Shown: positions 43,426 through 52,190 of the stretch, piece by piece
Layout of the letters: each line of letters opens with the position of its first letter
Numbering within the stretch: the stretch's first letter is position 1
Source: an uncultured Muribaculaceae bacterium
Lineage (GTDB): Bacteria; Bacteroidota; Bacteroidia; Bacteroidales; Muribaculaceae
Direction: 5' to 3'
Length of the DNA: 64,000 nucleotides
Assembly: GCA_944321875.1 (NCBI GenBank)
Contig: CALUMX010000011.1
Coordinates: forward strand, 1 to 64,000
The notes under the pieces: generated by a model
Database searches by the model: none
Told to the model about the DNA's origin: nothing
What the model saw: the letters and a program-made list of their open reading frames with translations, nothing else
Program-made: the position numbers and the translations under genes

Positions 43426-44907
43426 ATGGCAAAAGAGCTGAAAGATTTGACGAAGCGTAGTGAGAACTACTCACAATGGTATAATGAATTAGTTGTAAAG
43501 GCTGATTTGGCGGAACAGTCAGCCGTACGTGGTTGTATGGTCATCAAGCCTTACGGCTACGCTATTTGGGAGAAAATGCAGCGTCAGCTGGATACAATGT
43601 TTAAGGAGACTGGCCACGTTAATGCTTATTTCCCATTGTTGATTCCGAAGTCCTTCTTGAGCCGTGAGGCTGACCATGTGGAAGGTTTTGCAAAAGAATG
43701 TGCAGTCGTTACACACTACCGCTTGAAGAATGCGGAAGACGGAAGCGGCGTGGTCGTAGACCCGGAAGCAAGACTGGATGAGGAGTTGATTATCCGTCCG
43801 ACATCAGAGACTATTATCTGGAACACTTATAAGAACTGGATTCAGTCTTACCGTGACCTTCCTATTCTGTGCAACCAATGGGCAAACGTGTTCCGTTGGG
43901 AAATGCGTACGAGAATGTTCCTCCGCACTGCGGAATTCCTCTGGCAGGAAGGCCATACGGCACATGCTACTAAAGAGGAGGCTATGGAAGAGGCTGTTAA
44001 GATGCTGAACGTATATGCTGACTTTGCGGAAAAATACATGGCAGTGCCTGTGATTAAGGGTGTCAAGACTGCTAACGAGCGTTTTGCCGGTGCATTGGAT
44101 ACGTTTACAATTGAGGCAATGATGCAGGATGGCAAGGCTTTGCAGGCAGGTACGTCACACTTCCTGGGGCAGAACTTTGCGAAGGCTTTTGACGTGCAGT
44201 TTATTAATAAGGAGAACAAGCTCGAATATGTATGGGCTACGTCATGGGGTGTATCTACCCGATTGATGGGTGCGTTGATTATGACACACTCGGACGACAA
44301 CGGTCTTGTTCTGCCGCCTCACTTGGCTCCACTGCAGGTTGTAATTATCCCGATTTACAAAAACGCAGAGCAGCTCGCAGCCGTGTCAGAGAGAGTAAAG
44401 AGCATTGTAGACGGCTTGAAGAAGCGTGGCATCAGCGTGAAGTTTGATGATGCCGACAACAAGCGTCCTGGCTTCAAGTTCGCAGACTATGAGTTGAAGG
44501 GTGTGCCGGTACGTCTGGCTATCGGAGCTCGCGATTTGGAAAACAATACAGTAGAGATAATGCGTCGTGATACGTTGGAAAAGCATTCACAGTCGCTTGA
44601 CGGAATTGAGGATTATGTAGCTAATCTTCTTGAGGATATTCAGAATAATATCTATGCAAAGGCTCTCAGCTATCGTGATTCCCATATCCGTGTGGCTAAT
44701 TCATACGACGAATTCAAGCAGTACATTGAAGAGGGTGGATTTGTTCTTGCTCATTGGGATGGAACAACAGAGACAGAAGTCAGAGTCAAGGAAGAGACAA
44801 AGGCTACTATCCGTTGTATCCCATTGGATGGAGATACGACTCCGGGCACTTGCATCTTCACCGGAAAGCCTTCTGCTCGCCGCGTGATATTTGCGAGAAA
44901 CTATTAA
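43426..44907 (+). CDS. proS: Prolyl-tRNA synthetase (archaeal/eukaryotic-like type)
   Basis: The start at 43426 ([15 protein letters not shown]) is chosen because the upstream codons contain the promoter box. The 493-aa class II enzyme has motif 2 ([20 protein letters not shown]), motif 3 ([19 protein letters not shown]) and an anticodon-binding domain. It has a C-terminal extension ending in [10 protein letters not shown] and lacks the INS editing domain of the bacterial type. This archaeal-like class is usual in Bacteroidota. Confidence 0.96.
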   Translation: MAKELKDLTKRSENYSQWYNELVVKADLAEQSAVRGCMVIKPYGYAIWEKMQRQLDTMFKETGHVNAYFPLLIPKSFLSREADHVEGFAKECAVVTHYRLKNAEDGSGVVVDPEARLDEELIIRPTSETIIWNTYKNWIQSYRDLPILCNQWANVFRWEMRTRMFLRTAEFLWQEGHTAHATKEEAMEEAVKMLNVYADFAEKYMAVPVIKGVKTANERFAGALDTFTIEAMMQDGKALQAGTSHFLGQNFAKAFDVQFINKENKLEYVWATSWGVSTRLMGALIMTHSDDNGLVLPPHLAPLQVVIIPIYKNAEQLAAVSERVKSIVDGLKKRGISVKFDDADNKRPGFKFADYELKGVPVRLAIGARDLENNTVEIMRRDTLEKHSQSLDGIEDYVANLLEDIQNNIYAKALSYRDSHIRVANSYDEFKQYIEEGGFVLAHWDGTTETEVRVKEETKATIRCIPLDGDTTPGTCIFTGKPSARRVIFARNY

Positions 44908-44929
44908 TGGCTGATTTCCACCACATAGG

Positions 44930-44967
44930 TAGCGTTCTGCATCTTTTTGCTGCGGAACGCTATTTTT
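44930..44967 (+). terminator. Terminator of proS
   Basis: TAGCGTTCTGC pairs with GCGGAACGCTA (one T-G pair) around an 11-base loop, followed by TTTTTAT, 22 bases after the proS stop. Confidence 0.85.
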
Positions 44968-45015
44968 ATATGGAAAAATTTCCATGAAACTCTTGTAAAA
45001 GATAAAAAATAATAT

Positions 45016-45023
45016 TATCTTTG
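45016..45023 (+). promoter_or_regulatory. -7 box TATCTTTG of the structured RNA locus
   Basis: TATCTTTG followed by a purine-rich start region, after the proS terminator. Transcription would begin near 45030. Confidence 0.65.
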
Positions 45024-45029
45024 TGATAG

Positions 45030-45262
45030 AGAAAAGAAAAAAACCACATCAAAGCAGATTGGGAAACTCATCAAATTTTATGAAATACCGAGACTTATTT
45101 TCTTTCTCTAATGGCGGGCCTCATCTCGAGAGAGAGTCGCAAGACCGGAGGATTACAAAGGAGGAGAAGACTCAAATCCTGTCTATCGGAGTTTCATCTT
45201 ACTCTTTGGTGTGGAATATATAGGGAGGTGAAGAAGTATAACTGCTTCACCTCTTATTTTTA
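45030..45262 (+). ncRNA. Candidate structured non-coding RNA, 6S-like rod
   Basis: A free-standing unit lies between proS and marC with its own -7 box and its own terminator. Nested long-range pairings close it: CCACATCAAAG (45044-45054) with CTTTGGTGTGG (45204-45214), 11 pairs with one G-U; GAAACTC (45063-45069) with GAGTTTC (45189-45195); and CCGAGAC (45088-45094) with GTC-TA-TCGG (45181-45189). Inside are AGGATT/AATCCT and a GTC-GCAA-GAC tetraloop hairpin. Size (about 190 plus terminator) and rod shape resemble 6S RNA, which mimics an open promoter and binds RNA polymerase. A 46-codon frame from ATG 45080 exists but shows no protein-like features. Identity as 6S is unproven. Confidence 0.6.
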
Positions 45263-45270
45263 TTTATTTT
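45225..45270 (+). terminator. Terminator of the structured RNA
   Basis: GAGGTGAAG pairs perfectly with CTTCACCTC around an 11-base loop, followed by TTATTTTTATTTATTTT. It separates the RNA unit from marC, so the RNA is not merely the marC leader. Confidence 0.85.
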
Positions 45271-45290
45271 AGAAAAAAACACTTGATACT

Positions 45291-45926
45291 ATGGATACAG
45301 ATTTCGCAACCTATGTGTTGCTGTGTTTCACATCGTTCTTTACCTTGATAAATCCACTGGGAACGATGCCTGTTTTTCTGACGATGACTCAGAGCCTGAG
45401 TGAGAAGGAGAGGGCGCAAGTTGTAAAAAAGGCAACGATTGTGGCATTCATAATCATGATAACCTTTGCGATTTTCGGTAAGTTCCTATTCATGTTTTTC
45501 GGATTGTCGACAAATGGTTTCCGCTTGGTGGGTGGAATTATCATCTTTAAAATCGGTTATGATATGCTTCAGGCCAAGTATACAAGGGTGAAGCTTTCCG
45601 ATTCGGAGATTAAGGATTATGCCAACGACATCTCCATTACCCCGTTGGCGATACCGATGCTTTGCGGACCGGGCGCCATTGCGAATGCCATCGTGTTGAT
45701 GCAGGATGCTCCGACACCGCTTTATCAGGTGGCTCTGATTTCGGTCATAGCTTTGATGTTCTTCCTGACGTACATCATTCTGCGGGCAGCCACACGTTTG
45801 GTGGAGATTATTGGTGAAACCGGCAACAATGTGATGATGCGTTTGATGGGATTGATTCTGATGGTGATTGCCGTAGAATGCTTCATGGGAGGTCTTCGTC
45901 CGATTGTTGCAGAAATGATACATTAA
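45291..45926 (+). CDS. MarC-family integral membrane protein
   Basis: This 211-aa protein has six hydrophobic segments and the MarC family sequence INPLGTMPVFLTMTQ near the start. GLSTNGFRLVGGIIIF, ITPLAIPMLCGPGAI and NVMMRLMGLILMVIAVE are also typical. Despite the name, the family is not known to confer multidrug resistance, and its substrate is unknown. It follows the RNA terminator by about 20 bases; its own promoter is not obvious. Confidence 0.9.
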   Translation: MDTDFATYVLLCFTSFFTLINPLGTMPVFLTMTQSLSEKERAQVVKKATIVAFIIMITFAIFGKFLFMFFGLSTNGFRLVGGIIIFKIGYDMLQAKYTRVKLSDSEIKDYANDISITPLAIPMLCGPGAIANAIVLMQDAPTPLYQVALISVIALMFFLTYIILRAATRLVEIIGETGNNVMMRLMGLILMVIAVECFMGGLRPIVAEMIH

Positions 45927-45969
45927 AACAAGATTATTTGAATTGCCAGAACGGCATTTTAAAGAGATA

Positions 45970-46011
45970 GGTGACGGGTGCGGTTGTGCGCTTCCCGTCA
46001 CTTTTGTTTTA
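45970..46011 (+). terminator. Terminator of marC
   Basis: GTGACGGG pairs perfectly with CCCGTCAC around a G/C-rich loop that can extend the stem, followed by TTTTGTTTT. Confidence 0.82.
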
Positions 46012-46067
46012 TATAGAGTGAGGTATTCATTTATTCGAGGAATGGGCGTTGTATGAAAAATTATTAC

Positions 46068-46075
46068 TATATTTG
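46068..46075 (+). promoter_or_regulatory. -7 box TATATTTG of the DUF5606 gene
   Basis: TATATTTGC, 37 bases before the start of the DUF5606 gene. Confidence 0.62.
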
Positions 46076-46112
46076 CGGCTATATTATAACATTTCGAAAA
46101 TATTGAACAACT

Positions 46113-46547
46113 ATGCTTAAAACAGTATTATCAATTTCCGGAAAACCGGGATTATACCGATTGGTTTCACAAGGCAAGAACATGCTTATTGTAGAATCGT
46201 TGCAAACAAAGAAAAGACTGCCGGCATACGCACATGATAAATTGGTGTCATTAGGTGATATTGCTATCTATACAACGGGAGAGGAAGTGCCTTTGGCACA
46301 GGTTTTCCAGACAATTTATGATAAGGAAGGCCAAAAGTTGGACAGCAAGGAATACAAGACTGAAGACCAGCTCCGCAAATTCTTCAGCGAGATTCTCCCG
46401 GACTATGATGAGGAGCGCGTCTACATGACAGATATCAAGAAAATCATTTCTTGGTACAATCAGTTGGTGGATGCAGGCATTACAACTTTTGTCGCAAAGG
46501 AAGAGCCGGCTGCAGAGGAAACTGAGGAAAAGCCAGCTGAAGCCTAA
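46113..46547 (+). CDS. DUF5606-domain protein
   Basis: This 144-aa soluble protein matches the Bacteroidota DUF5606 family in its N-terminal barrel-like part (LKTVLSISGKPGLYRLVSQG, MLIVESLQTKKRLPAY). A helical second half (EDQLRKFFSEILPDYDEERVY, DIKKIISWYNQLV) and an acidic Glu/Ala tail follow. Function is unknown. It is monocistronic with its own promoter and terminator, which suggests a regulated or abundant product. Confidence 0.88.
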   Translation: MLKTVLSISGKPGLYRLVSQGKNMLIVESLQTKKRLPAYAHDKLVSLGDIAIYTTGEEVPLAQVFQTIYDKEGQKLDSKEYKTEDQLRKFFSEILPDYDEERVYMTDIKKIISWYNQLVDAGITTFVAKEEPAAEETEEKPAEA

Positions 46548-46567
46548 AATATTGTTTAATACGAAAT

Positions 46568-46606
46568 AACAGGGAGGGTTTCATGGAGGAATCCTCCCTG
46601 TTTTGA
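46568..46606 (+). terminator. Terminator of the DUF5606 gene
   Basis: AACAGGGAGG pairs perfectly with CCTCCCTGTT; the T-tract is short (TTTTGATT). It lies 15 bases upstream of the next gene. Confidence 0.75.
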
Positions 46607-46620
46607 TTAAAATTTAAGCT

Positions 46621-47202
46621 ATGAAAAAACTATCAGGTTTTCATTGCCTGCTCTTAGGTTGTATCCTCGGTGTGGCTGCTACATCATGTCATACCGCAAA
46701 AAGAAACGTTACTCCGTCCAGAGAAGAAACGACGGTAACTGTTCCCGCAGATGATTCCGAACATGCGGAGAATACTTATGATTATCTCTCTAGGAAATTG
46801 AATGTGAAGGTTACCTCCAAGGACCGTCGTCATCTGGAACTTTATGAGGCGTCAGCCCGATGGATTGGGACACCTTATCGTTATGGCGGGTTCTCAAGAA
46901 AGGGTATCGACTGCTCGGGATTGGTTGTGAAGATTTATCAGTCGGTCTATGGGAAAGGGTTGGAGCGAAGTTCGGCCGGTATTCTGGACACCAATTGCCG
47001 ACGTATCAAGAAGTCGAATTTGAAACCTGGCGATTTAGTGTTTTTTGCAACGGGAAAAAGCAAACGGCGCGTTTCGCACGTAGGAATTTTTATCAAAGAT
47101 GGAAAGTTTATCCATTCATCGACGAGCAGGGGTGTCATTATTAGCGATTTGGATGAGTCCTATTATCGGAGAACCTTTGTGGCGGCCGGAGAGGTTCGTT
47201 AG
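46621..47202 (+). CDS. NlpC/P60 murein endopeptidase lipoprotein (Spr/MepS-like)
   Basis: This 193-aa precursor has a lipoprotein signal (MKKLSGFHCLLLGCILGV, then AATSC; probable lipid Cys23) and a short linker. An NlpC/P60 domain follows, with catalytic Cys in KGIDCSGLVVKIY, His in RVSHVGIFI and third residue in FIHSSTS. MepS-type enzymes cut cross-linking peptide bonds to allow murein growth. It has no SH3 domain, unlike the gene at 24408. It converges on comEC with three bases between stop codons. Confidence 0.92.
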   Translation: MKKLSGFHCLLLGCILGVAATSCHTAKRNVTPSREETTVTVPADDSEHAENTYDYLSRKLNVKVTSKDRRHLELYEASARWIGTPYRYGGFSRKGIDCSGLVVKIYQSVYGKGLERSSAGILDTNCRRIKKSNLKPGDLVFFATGKSKRRVSHVGIFIKDGKFIHSSTSRGVIISDLDESYYRRTFVAAGEVR

Positions 47203-47205
47203 CCT

Positions 47206-49236
47206 TTAATGCAGTATTTTGCAAGGTATGTGATGCTTGCGGAGATAGTGGATGAGAGTATCACGACGTTCGCTGAATATCTCAGTCGGTACGATTATTG
47301 TGTCGGCTTCGAAATGCCTGTAAATGTCCGGGATTTGATTATAATACCGGTTGGTGATAATTGCGTAGTCAACCTTTATCCGGTTATGCTCTGGTGCATA
47401 TTTTCGGTTAAGGTTGCCACGAAGAAACACATAACGCTTCCCGAGAATTGATGCAAAGGGGTATTTCGTAAAAACTCCGGGGGCAGAAACGGAATCTTGA
47501 ACTTTTATTATAAGGTCAGTGGGATGTGTGGAATAAAACCGGGCATCACGGCCTGTGCGGGTCTCTATCAGGGATGTATCATTAGCCGAGTTGATAATGT
47601 AGGCTGTTCGGTTGTTGTAATAGATAATATCAGTTGTGTCAAAATTGCCGGAAAGAAGAATCTCGGTGGTAGGTCGCTTTACTTGTTCCAGTAAAATGAG
47701 CAATAGTCCTACACTGCAAAATGACAGTGGAAGAATGTAGTATCTGATATGAAGCCGTTGGTTACGGAGGAATCCGGTAGCCAGTATTGCGAGGATAAGC
47801 AGCCAGCAAGGGAGCAATGAAATGTGGATATTTTCTAACGGAGGAAGCAGCGATTGTGATAATTGGGTGGCTTCGGAAATAATATGATAAAGGCTATTGA
47901 TGACATCGTTTAATAATGGCAGACTCAAACCGCAGGCGGACAGGATGATGCCGATAAATCCGCAACACATTACGATAGGAAGCAATGGGACGGCCAGTAG
48001 GTTGGAAATGAGGAATGAAGTGGGAAAATTCTGGAAGTAGGCGATAATCAACGGGAATGTGCCGAATTGGGCGGAAACGGTTACGGCAATGGCTGACAGA
48101 AAATAACGCAGCACGGGACTTTTGACCTTTGGCGTGAGCTGGTTGCTGAAAATCAAGATGCTGAGAACAGATATGAAGCTGAGTTGGAATCCAATATCGT
48201 AAAGGGAGGCCGGCGAGAACAGCAGGATGATGAAAGCAGCAGCCATTAGAGAATTCAATGGTGTGTATCTTTTCCGGAACATCTGGGTTATCAGCAGGAG
48301 GCTTCCCATGATAGCGGCACGGACAGCCGACGGTGACAGTCCGGTCAGATAGGTAAAGCCCCAAATTGCAAGTATGATGATGGCAGGTTTCAGGAAGGAC
48401 AGACGATGGTTGGGGATGGGGTACAGGATGATTGACAGCAGCATGATAAGGATGCCGATGTGTAAGCCGCTGATGGCAAGAATGTGTGCCAGCCCTGATT
48501 TTGAGAATGCCTCTCTGTCGTCTTCCGAAAGAAAACGTTTGTCACCTGCAAGAGTTGTTATGAGGAAATTTTTCGGTCCTGCATCTATGTTGAGTTGCTG
48601 GATTTGACCGACAATCGTCTGTCGCAATTTGACACTGCGGTTGAGAACCGTTGGCGCATGGGATAGCTTGCAGAATAGACTGTCGGCTGCGAAGGAATGG
48701 TACAGGTATCCGTTTTGACGCATGTAGTTGGAATAGTCGAATGCATAGGGAGAAGACGGTGGTTGGAAGGTGGATATTTTGCTAAAGCAGCCGATGTTGT
48801 CGCCGGGTTGAAGTTCGTAACGGTTGCCTTGCAAAGTCAGTACCAATCGGATGTTTTGTTTATCTACGGTTGCTTCGCCGAGCAGTCGCGTGGAAGTGTT
48901 TTGATGACGGATTTCATTAATGTGGAATGTATAGAGGAGGGGATGTCCCAATTGGCGGAAATCAAGTTCTCGCGGCTGGGAAATGTAGCTTGAGAGCCAT
49001 CCGACCAGCATAAAGGCAAGGAAAAAACCACTATTTCGGGTCCAGATGTATTTGATACGGTAGAACCGTAGAGGGCAGACGGCAGAACTGGCAAACATAC
49101 AAACGGCTGCTACCGTTATCGCCAAAGGAATAACGGAGTCTTCGGACAATGAGAATGTCAGAATTCCTGCAATCTGAGGAATGACTATGCGCAGGAAAGG
49201 TATTGCCGAAAGCCGTATGCCGTGAACGCTACTCAT
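47206..49236 (-). CDS. comEC: ComEC/Rec2-family DNA-uptake channel protein
   Basis: This 676-aa polytopic membrane protein has an N-terminal DUF4131/OB-like part (RLLGEATVDKQNIRLVLTLQ) and the competence core (FSKSGLAHILAISGLHIGI, FTYLTGLSPSAVRAAIMGS). About ten helices follow, then a soluble C-terminal region without clear metal ligands of the beta-lactamase-like nuclease. ComEC passes single-stranded DNA across the inner membrane during transformation. It overlaps aroE by eight bases. Natural competence of the host is not shown by this alone. Confidence 0.92.
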   Translation of the reverse strand: MSSVHGIRLSAIPFLRIVIPQIAGILTFSLSEDSVIPLAITVAAVCMFASSAVCPLRFYRIKYIWTRNSGFFLAFMLVGWLSSYISQPRELDFRQLGHPLLYTFHINEIRHQNTSTRLLGEATVDKQNIRLVLTLQGNRYELQPGDNIGCFSKISTFQPPSSPYAFDYSNYMRQNGYLYHSFAADSLFCKLSHAPTVLNRSVKLRQTIVGQIQQLNIDAGPKNFLITTLAGDKRFLSEDDREAFSKSGLAHILAISGLHIGILIMLLSIILYPIPNHRLSFLKPAIIILAIWGFTYLTGLSPSAVRAAIMGSLLLITQMFRKRYTPLNSLMAAAFIILLFSPASLYDIGFQLSFISVLSILIFSNQLTPKVKSPVLRYFLSAIAVTVSAQFGTFPLIIAYFQNFPTSFLISNLLAVPLLPIVMCCGFIGIILSACGLSLPLLNDVINSLYHIISEATQLSQSLLPPLENIHISLLPCWLLILAILATGFLRNQRLHIRYYILPLSFCSVGLLLILLEQVKRPTTEILLSGNFDTTDIIYYNNRTAYIINSANDTSLIETRTGRDARFYSTHPTDLIIKVQDSVSAPGVFTKYPFASILGKRYVFLRGNLNRKYAPEHNRIKVDYAIITNRYYNQIPDIYRHFEADTIIVPTEIFSERRDTLIHYLRKHHIPCKILH

Positions 49237-49972
49237 GCCATATTTTCCATGACTCGATGGCTTGGTTAATCAGCATTTGTTCTCCATTAATGATGGCGGC
49301 TCCTTGTTGTTTTGCCTTCTGAAGGAACAACGTCTCTTCTGGATTGTATGTCAGGTCGTAGCACAGGTGTCGGGAAGAGATAGCCGTATAGGGGATGTTG
49401 GGGCATGAGTGGATATCGGGAAACATGCCGAGTGGTGTTGTGTTGACGATGATGTCCGTTTGGCGTATGATTTCTTCTGTCAGCTGTCCGTAGCTGAGGA
49501 TGCCGTCTTTGGCTGTGCGGGATACAAATTGTACGTTGATGCCTAATTGTCGCAATGCGTAGGCGACTGCCAGTGAGGCTCCGCCCGTGCCGAGAATCAG
49601 AGCCTGGCGGTGATGTGTAAGCAATGGTCGGATGGAATCGCGAAATCCGATGTAGTCCGAATTGAAACCTTTGGTTCGCGTGGCGTTGTCAGTGTGGTAC
49701 AATTTGATGACGTTGACAGCGCCTATGGCACGAGCCGTGTCGTCGATTTCGTCCAGCAAGGGCATAATCACACTTTTATAGGGGATAGTGACGTTTAATC
49801 CGCATATTTCCTTGTTAAGTGTAATGGCGGGAAAGTCCAGAATGTCAGGAAGCTCAAAATTCACATACTCGGCATTAATGCCTTCCTTGAGAAATTTATT
49901 GTTGAAGTATTGTCGGGAAAAAGAGTGTCCGAGTGATTTTCCGATAAGTCCGTAGATGCGTTTATTGCTCAT
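49229..49972 (-). CDS. aroE: Shikimate dehydrogenase
   Basis: This 247-aa enzyme reduces 3-dehydroshikimate with NADPH. It shows the substrate-binding YGLIGKSLGHSFSRQYFN and NVTIPYKSVIMPLLDE (catalytic Lys). The nucleotide site is LILGTGGASLAVAYAL, with later NTTPLGMFP and YDLTYNPEETLFL. It is slightly shorter than the E. coli enzyme. It overlaps comEC and the GldB-like gene by 8 and 11 bases, a compact three-gene unit. Confidence 0.95.
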   Translation of the reverse strand: MSNKRIYGLIGKSLGHSFSRQYFNNKFLKEGINAEYVNFELPDILDFPAITLNKEICGLNVTIPYKSVIMPLLDEIDDTARAIGAVNVIKLYHTDNATRTKGFNSDYIGFRDSIRPLLTHHRQALILGTGGASLAVAYALRQLGINVQFVSRTAKDGILSYGQLTEEIIRQTDIIVNTTPLGMFPDIHSCPNIPYTAISSRHLCYDLTYNPEETLFLQKAKQQGAAIINGEQMLINQAIESWKIWHE

Positions 49973-50942
49973 TGTTGTAATCCGTTAAAAATAAATTGGT
50001 GTTGTGGTAAATTTCATTCTCCAGGAGTTGCCTGATGGAGATTTGCTGGGCTGATGCGTATTTCTGTATAAGCTGTAATCCTACCCATTTCCCTATTTCT
50101 CCCGGGGAGTCGGGTGAGATTGGAGCAGAGAAAGGAGCGGGTGATAGCATGCTCTCGAAAAGGGATGGGTCTGATTTCTGATACAGGCCGTCGTCAAAGA
50201 CTTTTTTGAATATAGTTGTGCGGTTTTGCTCACACCATTGCAATTGTTCGTCTGTAAAGGAGCAACAGATAGCTACATCATCAATTTGCAACAATTGAAG
50301 AGCGGCATATTTGATGATGCCCTCGTACAGCATTCGTTCCATCAGGTTGTCTTGGTCGGGACGGTAGGGGTATTCTGTCCGGAGAATACTCTCGATGAGG
50401 TTGAATGGTAGTTTCGCGGGCGTTTTAAACATCCGGATATGTTTCGGAAAATAGGAATAGGGCTTGTAATTCTCGCCCAAATAGTGATTGAGAGCGATAG
50501 CTGCGGCATCTGTATCCAGCAGTAAGACCGATTGGTTGTAAGGAGATATTATGGAATATATTACAGGGAATTTTTTCGTTAAGGAGTGTTCGTAATTCTC
50601 TTTGAGTTTTGACAGCATCTTGTTCTCTTTGTCGAGGTTTGGAAATGTGCTGTCGATGCCGTCGAAGAAAAATTTTATGTTTGTTTGGTTTGCAAAAGTT
50701 TTCAATTTGTCTGTGGTTGAAAGGGTGTCATCGGGGATGATGCGGCTGACGTAGCGGGTGACAACTGGTTGGTATCGGAGGATGAACGAGTCTTGCTCAG
50801 AGGATGAAAGATAGGGAAACTCCCGTACGTCAATGTCAAAGCGGCGAATGGTATCTTCTTGTCCCACAGCGATGTCTGCGTGAAGGAGAAAAGAAAAAAT
50901 GAATAAAAAGGCTGAAAACCAAGTTTTATTTTTACCGTTCAT
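49962..50942 (-). CDS. GldB-like exported protein
   Basis: This 326-aa protein has a signal peptide (KTWFSAFLFIFSFLLHADI, cut near VGQ) but no lipobox Cys. LLDTDAAAIALNHYLGENYKPY, FPKHIRMF, the MLYEGIIKYAAL helix and the late GEIGKWVGLQLIQKYA pattern match gliding-motility GldB proteins, which have a zincin-like fold. The zinc-binding HExxH is not seen; YEGIIKY stands in its place. Most Bacteroidales do not glide, so it probably has another envelope role. It is the first gene of the aroE-comEC unit. Confidence 0.62.
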   Translation of the reverse strand: MNGKNKTWFSAFLFIFSFLLHADIAVGQEDTIRRFDIDVREFPYLSSSEQDSFILRYQPVVTRYVSRIIPDDTLSTTDKLKTFANQTNIKFFFDGIDSTFPNLDKENKMLSKLKENYEHSLTKKFPVIYSIISPYNQSVLLLDTDAAAIALNHYLGENYKPYSYFPKHIRMFKTPAKLPFNLIESILRTEYPYRPDQDNLMERMLYEGIIKYAALQLLQIDDVAICCSFTDEQLQWCEQNRTTIFKKVFDDGLYQKSDPSLFESMLSPAPFSAPISPDSPGEIGKWVGLQLIQKYASAQQISIRQLLENEIYHNTNLFLTDYNNEQ

Positions 50943-51056
50943 ATTGCATCAGATTGATTGTTGAATATAAAGATAATACGAAAAATTCATTAAATGGAGA
51001 TGTTGGCTGTGGAAAAATTAATAAAGGCGCGTTTTTAGAAATCCGATAAAAAGTCG

Positions 51057-51064
51057 TATTTTTG
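51057..51064 (+). promoter_or_regulatory. -7 box TATTTTTG of the amidase-mlaD operon
   Basis: TATTTTTG, 22 bases before the GTG start of the amidase gene. Confidence 0.6.
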
Positions 51065-51086
51065 TCAAATAAAATAAAGAAATTGC

Positions 51087-52181
51087 GTGAAACAGATTGT
51101 TAGGATAATCGTATCGGTTTTGTTGCTGGTGGGCTTTGCCGCACCTCTCAGCGCTCGGGATTTTGTGGTCGTGATAGACCCCGGGCATGGAGGAAAGGAT
51201 GCGGGCGCATTGGGACGCAAGGCTAAGGAAAAGGATATTAACTTAGCTGTCGGCCTGGCTCTTGGCGATATGATTAAGAAGAATTACAAGGATGTCAAAG
51301 TGGTTTATACACGTGACGACGACTATTATATCACTCTTCAGGAACGTGCAAATATCGCGAATAAGGCAAAGGGTGACTTGTTTATATCCCTTCATACGAA
51401 CTCCGTCGACCGCCGTTCGAAAAACCGGAATACGGTAGAAGGTGCCGAGACTTATACGCTGGGATTGCACCGGACAGAGGAGAACCTGGAGGTGGCAAAG
51501 CGAGAAAACTCCGTGATTGTGCTGGAGGACGACTATTCGACAAAATATCAGGGCTTCAATCCTAATTCGACAGAGTCGTATATCATATTTGAGTTGAATC
51601 AGAGCAAGCACATGGAGCAGAGTGTAAATTTTGCCTCATTGGTGCAATCTGAATTTGGAGAGGTCGGCCGTAAGGATAAAGGTGTACGCCAGGCTGGTTT
51701 CTGGGTGCTTGCGGCAACAACGATGCCTGCTGTCTTGGTGGAGCTGGATTTTATCTGCAATCCGACGCAAGAGGCTTATCTAAGTTCAAACTCAGGACAA
51801 AAGGAATTGGCCGGCGCGATTTTTAAAGCGTTTGAAGCGTATAAGGAAAATTTCGATTATTACAATAAAGGTGAGTTGGTTGTGGCTTCACGTCCTGCCT
51901 CCCACCGTCGGAAGATAGAAGAGCAACAGGCAACAGAAACTACATCGGGGGAAGTCGAATACAGAGTGCAGTTCATGTCGCTGGACCGGAAGTTGCCTGC
52001 TAAATCGAAAGAATTTAAAGGGCTGAAGGATGTTGACTGCTATTATGATAATGGTATGTATAAGTACACTGCCGGTGCGACATCCGACATGGCTGAGGCT
52101 CAGAAAAAACTGAAAAAGGTGAGAGAGCATTTCAAAGATGCTTTTTTGATAGAAATGGTAAATGGTAAACGAGTAAAATAA
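51087..52181 (+). CDS. N-acetylmuramoyl-L-alanine amidase with C-terminal SPOR-like domain
   Basis: The start is GTG at 51087, followed directly by a signal peptide (KQIVRIIVSVLLLVGFAA). The 364-aa zinc amidase (AmiC/Amidase_3 type) has VVIDPGHGGKDAGA, LFISLHTNS and the Glu in PAVLVELDFICN. A linker (about 270-290) precedes a SPOR-like module (VEYRVQFMSLDRKL, YKYTAGATSDMAEAQ), which would target denuded septal murein. It removes stem peptides from glycan during cell separation. The Mce-family gene follows after nine bases. Confidence 0.93.
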   Translation: MKQIVRIIVSVLLLVGFAAPLSARDFVVVIDPGHGGKDAGALGRKAKEKDINLAVGLALGDMIKKNYKDVKVVYTRDDDYYITLQERANIANKAKGDLFISLHTNSVDRRSKNRNTVEGAETYTLGLHRTEENLEVAKRENSVIVLEDDYSTKYQGFNPNSTESYIIFELNQSKHMEQSVNFASLVQSEFGEVGRKDKGVRQAGFWVLAATTMPAVLVELDFICNPTQEAYLSSNSGQKELAGAIFKAFEAYKENFDYYNKGELVVASRPASHRRKIEEQQATETTSGEVEYRVQFMSLDRKLPAKSKEFKGLKDVDCYYDNGMYKYTAGATSDMAEAQKKLKKVREHFKDAFLIEMVNGKRVK

Positions 52182-52190
52182 ATTTGAAAA

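Noticed and set aside
45080..45223. 46-codon open frame (longer from GTG 45023) inside the structured RNA
   Set aside because: No ribosome-binding site, no recognisable domain, and it lies wholly within long-range RNA pairings and before a terminator; coding is not supported.
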